Positions 7,836-15,256 of a DNA stretch of 64,000 nucleotides are shown in pieces; the stretch's first letter is position 1, and every line of letters starts with the position of its first letter. Under the pieces are notes generated by a model. That model was not told the origin of the DNA. It did no database searches and worked only from the letters and a program-made list of their open reading frames with translations. The position numbers and the translations under genes are program-made. The stretch is from Sulfurimonas aquatica (lineage in GTDB: Bacteria > Campylobacterota > Campylobacteria > Campylobacterales > Sulfurimonadaceae): assembly GCF_017357825.1 (NCBI RefSeq), contig NZ_CP046072.1, positions 1,612,001 to 1,676,000 on the forward strand, in the 5' to 3' direction.

Positions 7836-9182
7836 CTAGTTACCGTAGTATGCAAGTATATTCGCATTTCCAGATGTTCCAACTTGGTTTGCATAGTCAG
7901 CTTCTGAACATGAGCGAGAGTTTAAACCATCAATAATAGTATAAACCTTTACATTTGCAGTAACTGTTGGATTAGTAAAACCAAAATCTGTACAACTTGC
8001 TGTTGTATTTTCCGATTTAAACCCACTGTTATTTGAGAATCCTGAGAGTAAACTATCTGCTATTGGTTGGCTAATATTTTTATAGATAATAATACTGCTA
8101 TATCCACTTAAGTTTACAGAAGTGTTCGTGCTAGCATCCGGAGTTACAACTGTAGGAGTAGTTAGAGCTATTGTTGTAGAGCCGTAATCTTGCATGGTAT
8201 CACCATAGTACCCAACATGAGTGACACTACTACCATTTGTAGGTGTTTGAGAATCAAAAGTAAATACTTCTTTGTCACCATCCATCATCTCTACAGTCAA
8301 AACATTTCCTACAACACTCCAATTATATACATTTGGAGTTCCTCCAGGTTGAAAAATCACATCAACAGTATAATCATCTTTAAAAACTGAATTATCAAAT
8401 ATATTATCTATACCAGTAATATTGTTTTGAAGAATAGCTGTTTCTAGTGTAGAAACAAGACCTAATATATCTTTATTAAAAAGAGCTATTTCGCTATTAT
8501 TAACTGCAAATACATTCTTATTTGTAACTAAATCACCAATTACTTTTACTTCAAAATCTTTAGCTGTTGCATCTGCACCCAAAGAGGAGTCAATAGTTCC
8601 AAACTGAGTAAGAACAGCATTCTCATCCGGTAGGGCATTTGAATTTTCTTTCATATCTTTATATATAGCATTCGCCACAACAAAAACATCTCTTGGTGCT
8701 TTTGAAGGAACTTTGAGTAAATCTTCTGCTGTTACACTTCCAGCCTCTCCAACACCATTAGCATTTAGTCTCGCAACTAAATCATTTAACTTACTATCTC
8801 TTATAGTCTCATTTGCATCTGCAATAAAAGTAGTAACAGGTGTAACCGTAGTTGTATATGATCTCATCTCTATGTCTAGCTTCACATCATTTAGATCCAT
8901 AACACCATCATCATTAACATCAATCCATCCACCATTTACTAGAACAGGGTATACAGGTTCATTAGTAAATGTATAAACATTTTGTCTTGACTTTTGTGTT
9001 GCTACTTGAGCAGGAGATGATGAATCAGTTACATTTGCACCAAAAACTTTCCCACGCTCTACCACTACATCTGTTCCTGGAGCTGAATCATTAGAATCAC
9101 TAGTACAACCAGTTACTCCTAAAGAGAGTACAGTTACTAGTGCTAAACTCATGCCTATCTTCATGTTTTTTTCTATTTTCAT
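7836..9182 (-). CDS. Lipoprotein with an EF-hand/dockerin-like calcium loop, function unknown
   Basis: Not recognised beyond its sorting signal. The N-terminus (MKIEKNMKIGMSLALV...) ends in a lipobox LGVTGC with C26 as the lipidated cysteine. After a serine-rich linker there is a loop DVNDDGVMDLND (88-99) that fits an EF-hand or dockerin calcium site. The remaining 340 residues are rich in N, T, V and D and show no membrane segment; three cysteines near the C-terminus (CTDFG, SCSEADY) could form a disulfide. AAGGA lies before the ATG at 9182. Its leader closely matches that of the lipoprotein gene at 9262-9720 (GCATA box and ATGT-C-A-run), suggesting shared control, although the coding regions are unrelated. 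Confidence 0.6.
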   Translation of the reverse strand: MKIEKNMKIGMSLALVTVLSLGVTGCTSDSNDSAPGTDVVVERGKVFGANVTDSSSPAQVATQKSRQNVYTFTNEPVYPVLVNGGWIDVNDDGVMDLNDVKLDIEMRSYTTTVTPVTTFIADANETIRDSKLNDLVARLNANGVGEAGSVTAEDLLKVPSKAPRDVFVVANAIYKDMKENSNALPDENAVLTQFGTIDSSLGADATAKDFEVKVIGDLVTNKNVFAVNNSEIALFNKDILGLVSTLETAILQNNITGIDNIFDNSVFKDDYTVDVIFQPGGTPNVYNWSVVGNVLTVEMMDGDKEVFTFDSQTPTNGSSVTHVGYYGDTMQDYGSTTIALTTPTVVTPDASTNTSVNLSGYSSIIIYKNISQPIADSLLSGFSNNSGFKSENTTASCTDFGFTNPTVTANVKVYTIIDGLNSRSCSEADYANQVGTSGNANILAYYGN

Positions 9183-9226
9183 TTTTGTCCTTTATTTTTT
9201 GTACATTTTAACTATGCTTACTACTT

Positions 9227-9256
9227 CTTGTTACACCTCTATTGAGGTATAACAAG
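9227..9256. repeat. Stem-loop after the lipoprotein gene (copy A)
   Basis: CTTGTTA-C-ACCTC and GAGGT-A-TAACAAG pair around TATT, a twelve-pair stem with one mismatch, six bases past the stop at 9262 on the minus strand. There is no T-run on the gene's strand, so it may act as a 3' stabiliser or partial terminator. The same stem is kept in copy B at 10142-10171. Confidence 0.5.
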
Positions 9257-9261
9257 CACAA

Positions 9262-9720
9262 TTATTTTTGTTTTGCTTCCCATCTTATGATGTCTTCTTC
9301 ACCAAACATAACTGTACGAATTTTTGTAACTTCTGCACCTGGTTTATCTATAACTTTCTGGTTTCTAGCATTGGCATATTTTTTCATACACTCTTCTTCT
9401 GTTTTAACATAGAAAGTCTCTTGATCCCATGTTTTGTATTGCTTATCTAAAGGCATTCCAATACGAAATTTTTTGTTTTTCCCATTTCCAACTTCACGCT
9501 CACAAGTAAACTCAAGTGTTTTATATGTGGCGTCAATTACTAACTTTGTACCTTTTTGTCCCATAACTTCTATAGACTCATCACTTTTAATATCAAAGCT
9601 TACAAGCTCTAATTTATCTGTTTTTAGTGTATCTTTTAAAAACTCTTCGTTATAAGAAGAACACCCACTAAGCGCTATCATTGACACAAGACCTAAGCCT
9701 ACTACTACTTTTTTTATCAT
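9262..9720 (-). CDS. Small lipoprotein, copy A (function unknown)
   Basis: A 152-residue lipoprotein: MIKKVVVGLG signal with lipobox ALSGC (C19 lipidated), then a soluble domain with one cysteine pair candidate (TCEREVG and EECMKKY). The start at 9720 is chosen over the longer frame opening at 9783 because it gives the signal peptide and follows AAAGGATC; the upstream codons are the promoter. It is identical to copy B except for one residue in the signal peptide (A versus F). Located downstream of an inverted-repeat operator. I do not recognise the domain; an envelope stress role is only a guess from the neighbouring two-component system. Confidence 0.75.
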   Translation of the reverse strand: MIKKVVVGLGLVSMIALSGCSSYNEEFLKDTLKTDKLELVSFDIKSDESIEVMGQKGTKLVIDATYKTLEFTCEREVGNGKNKKFRIGMPLDKQYKTWDQETFYVKTEEECMKKYANARNQKVIDKPGAEVTKIRTVMFGEEDIIRWEAKQK

Positions 9721-9766
9721 TTCTGATCCTTTGTTTTTTTGCACATTTAAATTATGCTTTACTTTA

Positions 9767-9783
9767 GTGACAGCATGTGTCAC
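9767..9783 (-). promoter_or_regulatory. Inverted-repeat operator, site 1
   Basis: GTGACA-N5-TGTCAC, a perfect six-base inverted repeat. On the minus strand it is followed after exactly 10 bases by CATAAT (9751-9756), the likely -10 of lipoprotein copy A. The repeat covers about -39 to -23, the position of a -35 box. Sites 2 and 3 share the half-sites and the spacing. Confidence 0.65.
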
Positions 9784-9915
9784 AATCTATTTTACAAACC
9801 AATTTTTTGACCACAAGGTCTTATAATCGATCTCTTATAATCCCTTTTATGCAGCATCTTTATCTTTTTGTGTTGGATTTCTAAATAATGCTATATCTTT
9901 AAAGGCATGTTTAAA

Positions 9916-10047
9916 TTAGTCGTGACAAGCTGGACACTTGTATGTTCCAAATACACTCATATCTTTAAACATTTCACCGCACTTACTACATTTAACCCAA
10001 TCACCTCTTGCTGACACTTTGAATGATAAGATTTTTGTATTAATCAT
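9916..10047 (-). CDS. Small zinc-ribbon protein
   Basis: A 43-residue protein with two CxxC pairs (C20/C23 in KCSKC and C38/C41 in KCPAC), the pattern of a zinc ribbon or rubredoxin-like knuckle. The ATG at 10047 follows AGGAAA. After the TAA stop the same frame stays open for 22 more codons with a protein-like, lysine-rich composition (down to 9847), so the gene may once have been longer. It lies between the two lipoprotein copies on the same strand. The function is unknown; such small zinc ribbons often bind nucleic acid or protein. Confidence 0.7.
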   Translation of the reverse strand: MINTKILSFKVSARGDWVKCSKCGEMFKDMSVFGTYKCPACHD

Positions 10048-10133
10048 TTTATTTCCTAAATTTTAATTTACCAATTCACTTTCATAAATAGGTATATTCA
10101 AGTTTCCAAACGATGTGGCTTTTTGAATATCCC

Positions 10134-10642
10134 TACTACTTCTTGTTACACCTCTAGTGAGGTATAACAAGCACAATTATTTTTGTTTTGCTTCCCATCT
10201 TATGATGTCTTCTTCACCAAACATAACTGTACGAATTTTTGTAACTTCCGCACCTGGTTTATCTATAACTTTCTGGTTTCTAGCATTGGCATATTTTTTC
10301 ATACACTCTTCTTCTGTTTTAACATAGAAAGTCTCTTGATCCCATGTTTTGTATTGCTTATCTAAAGGCATTCCAATACGAAATTTTTTGTTTTTCCCAT
10401 TTCCAACTTCACGCTCACAAGTAAACTCAAGTGTTTTATATGTGGCGTCAATTACTAACTTTGTACCTTTTTGTCCCATAACTTCTATAGACTCATCACT
10501 TTTAATATCAAAGCTTACAAGCTCTAATTTATCTGTTTTTAGTGTATCTTTTAAAAACTCTTCGTTATAAGAAGAACACCCACTAAACGCTATCATTGAC
10601 ACAAGACCTAAGCCTACTACTACTTTTTTTATCATTTCTGAT
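10134..10642. repeat. Copy B of the 509-base direct repeat
   Basis: Partner of 9219-9727 with three observed mismatches, including the 3' stem-loop at 10142-10171 and the whole lipoprotein coding sequence. Flanking bases on both sides differ. Confidence 0.9.
10177..10635 (-). CDS. Small lipoprotein, copy B (function unknown)
   Basis: Same 152-residue lipoprotein as copy A; the only residue change is A to F just before the lipobox (AFSGC). The start at 10635 follows AAAAAGGAATCAG. The leader is not the same as in copy A, yet it carries the same kind of operator (site 2) at the same distance from its -10. Near-identity of coding sequence with diverged leaders points to a recent copy or to gene conversion. 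The gene is divergent from the kinase at 10805. Confidence 0.75.
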   Translation of the reverse strand: MIKKVVVGLGLVSMIAFSGCSSYNEEFLKDTLKTDKLELVSFDIKSDESIEVMGQKGTKLVIDATYKTLEFTCEREVGNGKNKKFRIGMPLDKQYKTWDQETFYVKTEEECMKKYANARNQKVIDKPGAEVTKIRTVMFGEEDIIRWEAKQK

Positions 10643-10678
10643 TCCTTTTTGTTTATTTCAACATTATTTCTAAATATA

Positions 10679-10695
10679 ATGACAAGATATGTCAT
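10679..10695 (-). promoter_or_regulatory. Inverted-repeat operator, site 2
   Basis: ATGACA-N5-TGTCAT, perfect six-base inverted repeat. Exactly 10 bases later on the minus strand is AATAAT (10663-10668), the probable -10 of lipoprotein copy B. It also lies about 80-100 bases upstream of the predicted start of kinase gene transcription on the plus strand. Confidence 0.65.
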
Positions 10696-10761
10696 AAATT
10701 TAGTGATGTTGTAAATTATTTTAAAATAGTACTATTGAAATGGGTACTAATTGTGAATTTA

Positions 10762-10770
10762 TGCTATTAT
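10762..10770 (+). promoter_or_regulatory. Extended -10 promoter for the 7TMR-DISM kinase operon
   Basis: TG-C-TATTAT with a predicted start near 10777. Seven bases upstream of the -10 hexamer's extension region is GTACTAATTGTGAA (10744-10757), which recurs as GTACCAATTGTGAA at 13669-13682. Confidence 0.5.
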
Positions 10771-10804
10771 TCCGACAAAAATTCACTGATAGAGAGGTTT
10801 GCTA

Positions 10805-12679
10805 TTGAGTAATGCAAGATTATTCAGTTTACTAATGTTAGCTTTTCTATTTATAGTATCTACAAATTTAGTCGCAGATACTATAAATATAAACAGTAAT
10901 ACAGAAAGTATCAATATATTTAAAAAATCTAAAATATATTTTGATAAGGACAGTCAAAAGAGCGTTGCTGATCTTAGAGATATAGAAAAAGAGTTTATTT
11001 CTGTATTAAATGATTTTGTCAATTATGGCTACATGTTTAAAGATACACTTTGGGTAAAATTTAGAGTTAAAAATAGTTCAGATAAGGATATATTGAAATA
11101 TCTTGTTCTTGACTCTCCAAACATAGATATCATAAACCTTTATTTTTATAAAGACAATAAAGAGTATCAATATGAAGATGGTATTTTTAATAGACAATCA
11201 TTTGAAAGTGAACTCTCTTTTAAATTTCCATTAGCTTTACAAGCCCATGAAACTATTACTTACTATTTGGAACTAAAACCAATTACTCATTCACTACATT
11301 TTAGTTTAAAAATTAAAGATTATAAAACCTTCAAAAATGATGACTTACATCATCAGCTTATCCTAACTATTTTCTTTAGTATATTATTTATAATAATTAT
11401 GTCTAATGTTGTCATCTATATGAATACCAAAGATACAATTTATATATATTATTCTTTTTTCATATTTAGTATTTTTATCCACCATCTTTATATTAGAGGT
11501 ATGATTGCTTACTTTTTACCTTCAAATCCTGAAATAATCACAATGCAGGCTTATATGCCAGTCTATAATCTATCACTTGCTGTCATTGCTATATTTATGT
11601 TTGCAAGAAAGTTCTTAAACCTTTATAGATATAAAAAAATATACTTTGTACTAAAATTATTCATTTTAGCTGTTTTTTACATATGTATTTTTCACTCAAA
11701 AGAGAACTATATTTTAAACTATCTAACACCTGTCGCTCTCCTCTTCGCTATTTACATAGGCTTAATAGGCTTATACTTATTTGTTGAAAAAAAAGAAAAG
11801 AATGCCAAATATTTTTTCTTTATTTGGAGTCTTTCACTTATAGGGATGATTGGTACGATCTTGTACTATATAGGTGTTATACCTAGTGCAATTCCTTACC
11901 TTTTTGAAATAACGATAATAATTGAAGTTCTTCTTTTTTCACTTGTTTTATCAAGCCAGATTAAAGATTTACAAAAAGAAAAGATAGAAAAAAATAAAAT
12001 TATGCTTGAACAATCAAAATTAGCATCTATGGGTGAGATGCTACAAAACATCTCTCATCAATGGAGACAGCCACTCTCTGAGATAAACGCCGTTGCCATG
12101 AAGTTAGATGCCGATTTTTACAAAAAAAGGTTAACGCAAACAACTCTTGAAGCAGATATAGAGCGAATCGAAAATATCACCTCCCATATGTCAGACACTA
12201 TAGAGAGCTTTAACTCCTACTTTAAAAAGAGTAAACAAATCGATGAAACTTCACTAGAAATAGTAATCAATAAAGCACTTAATCTTGTTCATAGTAAACT
12301 GCAAGGTGTTGAGATAAACCTATCTTATCAAGAGAATTCAAAGATAAGTATCAATACAAGCGAACTAATTCAAGTTCTTCTAATAATACTAAATAATGCA
12401 TTTGACGCACTTAGCTTAAACAATATACAAAACAAAACTATTACAATCACAACAAGTAAGTTAGAGAATAAACATATAATTCAAATAGAAGATAACGCAG
12501 GTGGAATAAAAAAAGAGAATTTGAGTAAAATTTTTGAACCATACTTTAGTACAAAGTTTCAATCAAATGGTATAGGTATAGGTCTTTATATGGCAAATAT
12601 GTTAGCAGAAGAGAGCCTAATGGGGTCACTCAGTGTATCAAACACCCAAAATGGAGCGAGGTTCAAAATCGTATTATGA
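10805..12679 (+). CDS. 7TMR-DISM sensor histidine kinase
   Basis: Membrane kinase of about 624 residues. A signal peptide is followed by a periplasmic DISM-type domain (TLWVKFRVKNSS, YYLELKP), seven hydrophobic segments (about 190-390), a short coiled region and a kinase core: H-box SMGEMLQNISHQWRQPL with the phospho-histidine near residue 418, an N-box ILNNAFDAL, and G-boxes EDNAGGI and GIGIGLYMA. The TTG at 10805 is preferred to the TTG at 10799 because AGAGG then lies seven bases away. It overlaps the next regulator gene by four bases. Members of this family often sense carbohydrates or envelope compounds; the ligand here is unknown. Confidence 0.88.
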   Translation: MSNARLFSLLMLAFLFIVSTNLVADTININSNTESINIFKKSKIYFDKDSQKSVADLRDIEKEFISVLNDFVNYGYMFKDTLWVKFRVKNSSDKDILKYLVLDSPNIDIINLYFYKDNKEYQYEDGIFNRQSFESELSFKFPLALQAHETITYYLELKPITHSLHFSLKIKDYKTFKNDDLHHQLILTIFFSILFIIIMSNVVIYMNTKDTIYIYYSFFIFSIFIHHLYIRGMIAYFLPSNPEIITMQAYMPVYNLSLAVIAIFMFARKFLNLYRYKKIYFVLKLFILAVFYICIFHSKENYILNYLTPVALLFAIYIGLIGLYLFVEKKEKNAKYFFFIWSLSLIGMIGTILYYIGVIPSAIPYLFEITIIIEVLLFSLVLSSQIKDLQKEKIEKNKIMLEQSKLASMGEMLQNISHQWRQPLSEINAVAMKLDADFYKKRLTQTTLEADIERIENITSHMSDTIESFNSYFKKSKQIDETSLEIVINKALNLVHSKLQGVEINLSYQENSKISINTSELIQVLLIILNNAFDALSLNNIQNKTITITTSKLENKHIIQIEDNAGGIKKENLSKIFEPYFSTKFQSNGIGIGLYMANMLAEESLMGSLSVSNTQNGARFKIVL

Positions 12680-13362
12680 AGAGATTAAAATTACTATATG
12701 CAGAAGATGAAAAAAAAACACGTCGTGATCAAGTTATATATATTGAGAGTCGATATGATTTTGATATTTATGAAGCTGATGATGGTGTTCAAGCACTAGC
12801 ACTTTACAAAAAGTATAAACCAGACATTGTTCTCACTGATATCACAATGCCAAATATGAGTGGACTAGAATTAGCCAAAGAGATACGAAAAATCTCTCAG
12901 CAAACTAAAATCATTATAGCAACAGCGCATTCAGAGCAAAAAAAACTTTTAGAAGCATTTAGTTCGGATGTGATAAATTACCTTTTAAAACCTATCAATA
13001 GAGAAAAACTAAGAAGCAGTATAGATACGGCAATAGAGACTTTACCAAAAAATCCTAATTTAAATACAAATGAAATAGTGTTAAATGAATCTTCGAAATT
13101 TAATTTGATTAGCCATGAGTACTTTATTGATAGTGAAATTATAAAACTCTCTAAGTCAGAGAGCAAATTACTACAACTACTGTGTGAATACAAAAACCAG
13201 GATATAACTGCTTATGATATATTTGTTCATGTATGGGATGATCTTGATAAAGAGTTTAGTACAGATTCTGTTAGAACATTAGTTAAAAAACTTAGGAAAA
13301 AACTACCTGAGGGGATTTTGAAAAATATCTATGGTGGTTTTTATAAGTTAAGTGTCAAATAA
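12676..13362 (+). CDS. OmpR-family response regulator, partner of the 7TMR-DISM kinase
   Basis: Receiver domain (about 1-120) with E10/D11, phospho-acceptor D55 (VLTDITMPNMSG) and lysine in LLKPINR, then a winged-helix domain (about 140-228) ending VKKLRKKLPEG...NIYGGFYKL. The ATG overlaps the kinase stop by four bases, so they are a co-translated pair. A degraded copy of this gene's 3' end lies at 14300-14458. Three operator-like inverted repeats surround the pair and are natural candidates for its binding sites; that link is inference. Confidence 0.92.
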   Translation: MKRLKLLYAEDEKKTRRDQVIYIESRYDFDIYEADDGVQALALYKKYKPDIVLTDITMPNMSGLELAKEIRKISQQTKIIIATAHSEQKKLLEAFSSDVINYLLKPINREKLRSSIDTAIETLPKNPNLNTNEIVLNESSKFNLISHEYFIDSEIIKLSKSESKLLQLLCEYKNQDITAYDIFVHVWDDLDKEFSTDSVRTLVKKLRKKLPEGILKNIYGGFYKLSVK

Positions 13363-13365
13363 GAG

Positions 13366-13394
13366 TTAGGACTGTAAATCTTATACAGCCCTAA
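13366..13394. repeat. Stem-loop between convergent genes
   Basis: TTAGG-A-CTGTA and TACAG-C-CCTAA pair around a seven-base loop, ten pairs with one A/C mismatch. It lies just after the regulator stop and may serve as its 3' end, but no T-run follows. Confidence 0.45.
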
Positions 13395-13412
13395 AAGCCA
13401 AGAGAAAATGTT

Positions 13413-13559
13413 TTATTTTCCTGCATCCGATTTACATTTTGCTGAGCAATATGAACCATGTTGATGACCAAATGGATTTGCGAATGTTCTACCACACCAT
13501 TTACACACTTTTGACGCTGAAAACTCTCCAAGAGTTTTTACTATGTTGTTATTTTTCAT
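13413..13559 (-). CDS. Small treble-clef-like zinc-finger protein
   Basis: A 48-residue protein with C19-x2-C22, a histidine-rich turn (GHQHG) and C38-x3-C42, which suggests one zinc site of treble-clef or MYM-like type. The ATG at 13559 follows AAAGGAAAG. It is convergent with the regulator gene. Its zinc site differs from the CxxC/CxxC ribbon at 9916-10047, so the two are not copies. The function is unknown. Confidence 0.7.
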   Translation of the reverse strand: MKNNNIVKTLGEFSASKVCKWCGRTFANPFGHQHGSYCSAKCKSDAGK

Positions 13560-13608
13560 TTTCTTTCCTTTATTTTTTTGTTAAATTTACAAAGTAGATT
13601 ACTTTTAG

Positions 13609-13614
13609 ATTATA
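13609..13614 (-). promoter_or_regulatory. -10 box for the small zinc-finger gene
   Basis: TATAAT on the minus strand about 50 bases before the ATG at 13559. The bases before it are not TG-N, so support is moderate. Confidence 0.4.
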
Positions 13615-13716
13615 ACTATAAAAAATAGATATAATTTTTTTAACATAAAAATGATACTTGACAAATGTGTACCAATTGTGAAGAATTTTCAATTCAATTA
13701 TCTTAATTAAATAAAA

Positions 13717-13733
13717 GTGACAGATTCTGTCTC
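13717..13733 (+). promoter_or_regulatory. Inverted-repeat operator, site 3
   Basis: GTGACA-N5-TGTCTC, matching sites 1 and 2 in both half-sites apart from one arm position. Exactly 10 bases later is TATCAT (13744-13749), the likely -10 of the gene at 13770. The orientation relative to the gene is the same as in sites 1 and 2. Confidence 0.6.
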
Positions 13734-13769
13734 AAGAAATGTATATCATTATGTAGAAAAGGATTTAAA

Positions 13770-14282
13770 ATGAAAGTATCAGAAATGGAAGGATTAATGC
13801 CGATGATGCCAAGCGAATTAGCAATGAGGAAAGATTTTTTTATATATTTTGAGGGTGTATCGGAAGAGACCTTACGGTTAGATTTTATAGAAAAAGATTT
13901 TTTATCTTATTACTTTTTAATAGGAATAAAATATTCAACTAGATATTGGTTTCCTGTATGTGACAAAACGAGCCCTTTTATGGAAAAACTTTTCATAAAA
14001 CTTTATGGTAGTGAAGAAAAACTTTTACTTAAAAGAGCACCCTTGTTAGAAAAAACTCGAATGGCACTTAATTCTATTAATGATATAAGGGAATATCAAA
14101 ATCGAGGCATAGATACTGAGAAAGATGTTATGGAGCTAATTACTACTCAAAAACAATACCTACTTGCTATTTATGAGATGCTTGAATTTGAGTTTGGATT
14201 AGGCACATTTTCTCCAAAAATTGATTATTTAGGAGAATTCGAAGAATGGAAAAAGGATGTGAAATTAAATGGTTTAAAGTAG
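13770..14282 (+). CDS. Hypothetical cytoplasmic protein
   Basis: Not recognised. 170 residues, no signal peptide or membrane segment, and no repeat. The N-terminal half is aromatic (KDFFIYFEG, DFLSYYFLIGIKYSTRYWF) and the C-terminal half looks helical and charged (EYQNRGIDTEKDVMELI). AAAAGG precedes the ATG. It stands between the two-component pair and a decayed copy of its regulator, and its promoter carries operator site 3, so it probably belongs to the same regulon as the duplicated lipoproteins. Confidence 0.6.
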   Translation: MKVSEMEGLMPMMPSELAMRKDFFIYFEGVSEETLRLDFIEKDFLSYYFLIGIKYSTRYWFPVCDKTSPFMEKLFIKLYGSEEKLLLKRAPLLEKTRMALNSINDIREYQNRGIDTEKDVMELITTQKQYLLAIYEMLEFEFGLGTFSPKIDYLGEFEEWKKDVKLNGLK

Positions 14283-14299
14283 TTCTTTACTGAAGAAAT

Positions 14300-14458
14300 T
14301 TTAACTCTTATGATATTTTTGTTCAAGTATAGGATGATTTTGACAAAGAGTTTAGTTCGGATTCTGTTATGACATTAGTTAAAAAGCTTAGAAAGAAACT
14401 ACCTGATGGAGTTCTACAAAACATTTATGGTGGTTTTTATAAGCTTTGTCTAGCATAA
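14300..14458 (+). pseudogene. Remnant of an OmpR-family regulator (C-terminal 50 codons)
   Basis: Translates to a close match of the C-terminus of the regulator at 12676-13362: SYDIFVQV, then an in-frame TAG where the intact gene has TGG (W), then DDFDKEFSSDSV, LVKKLRKKLPDG and NIYGGFYKL, ending in TAA at 14456. No start or receiver domain remains. It is best read as the end of a duplicated regulator gene that lost its 5' part. Confidence 0.8.
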
Positions 14459-14473
14459 AGCAGTAAACTTTTT

Positions 14474-14482
14474 TGATATAAT
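14474..14482 (+). promoter_or_regulatory. Extended -10 promoter for the LolA-like / ABC operon
   Basis: TG-A-TATAAT about 45 bases before the ATG at 14528. AAAAAGGA gives the ribosome site. Confidence 0.6.
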
Positions 14483-14527
14483 TGTTTTATCTAATGTAGA
14501 AACCATAACTATAAAAAGGATTTTACA

Positions 14528-15256
14528 ATGAACAAAACACTTCTTTCACTTCTATTCTCCTTTACTCTTCTTTTTTCTAACGAAGCACTAGAGATCATGA
14601 AAAAAGTAGATAACAATATGCGTGGAGAAAACGTCTATATGAAGTTGAACCTCAGCATAACCTCCATGGGTCACACTAGAGTTATGAAGATGGAGAGTTG
14701 GTCTCAGGGAAGTGATAAGAGTTTTGTAAAAACGCTCTACCCTCCAAAAGATAGAGGCATAACCTTTTTAAGTTTAGATAATCAGATGTGGCAGTACATT
14801 CCTAAGATAGAGCGAGTTATAAAAATCCCACCCTCTATGATGTTACAAAACTGGATGGGTACCGACATTACAAATGATGACATAGTCAAGCAGAGTTCAC
14901 TCATAGAAGATTACACCGCAAAACTACTTAAACGCGAATCTAACATTGCAACCATAGAGTTAGTCCCACGAGAAGATGCCGCAGTTGTATGGGGTAAGAT
15001 AGTCTCTAAAATAGATACAGATACATACACTAGCACACAAGATACTTTTTATGATGAAGATGGTTTAGAAGTACGAGTTTTTACGTATAAAGACGTAAAA
15101 AAGATAGGCAAATACTTTATACCAACTATCTGGAGGATTACACCTCTTGATAAACAAGGTAACTTCACAGAGATTAAGATAGAAGACGTAGCGTTTGACA
15201 CAGAGATATCCGATACCTACTTTAACAAGTCGGCTCTTAAGAGGTTCTCACGTTAA
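14528..15256 (+). CDS. Periplasmic outer-membrane lipoprotein-sorting (LolA-like) protein
   Basis: A 242-residue secreted protein: signal peptide about 1-18 (MNKTLLSLLFSFTLLFS), then a beta-rich LolA/LolB-like fold of the PF17131 type with RVMKMESWSQG, FVKTLYPPKDRG, FLSLDNQMWQYIPKIERVIKIPPSMM and QNWMGTD, all typical of this branch. Members carry a lipidic cargo through the periplasm, often paired with an RND or ABC exporter. It is first in an operon with two FtsX-type permeases, an ATPase and an outer-membrane protein; the next ATG shares one base with its stop. The cargo is unknown. Confidence 0.85.
   Translation: MNKTLLSLLFSFTLLFSNEALEIMKKVDNNMRGENVYMKLNLSITSMGHTRVMKMESWSQGSDKSFVKTLYPPKDRGITFLSLDNQMWQYIPKIERVIKIPPSMMLQNWMGTDITNDDIVKQSSLIEDYTAKLLKRESNIATIELVPREDAAVVWGKIVSKIDTDTYTSTQDTFYDEDGLEVRVFTYKDVKKIGKYFIPTIWRITPLDKQGNFTEIKIEDVAFDTEISDTYFNKSALKRFSR

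Larger units (their letters stand above)
9219..9727. repeat. Copy A of a 509-base direct repeat carrying a lipoprotein gene
   Basis: Matches 10134-10642 at a constant offset of 915 bases. I find three differences: T/G near 9242, T/C near 9333 and G/A near 9672. The match starts just outside the 3' stem-loop and stops seven bases upstream of the ATG, so the gene and its 3' hairpin are duplicated but the promoter is not. Confidence 0.9.

Noticed and set aside
8190-8976. Plus-strand open frames inside the lipoprotein gene (for example 8713-8976)
   Set aside because: No ribosome sites, low-complexity translations, and a well-supported gene on the other strand.
9720-9783. Longer N-terminus for lipoprotein copy A (and likewise 10636-10695 for copy B)
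   Set aside because: The extra codons fall on the operator and -10 region, differ between the two copies, and hide the signal peptide; the downstream ATG has a good ribosome site.
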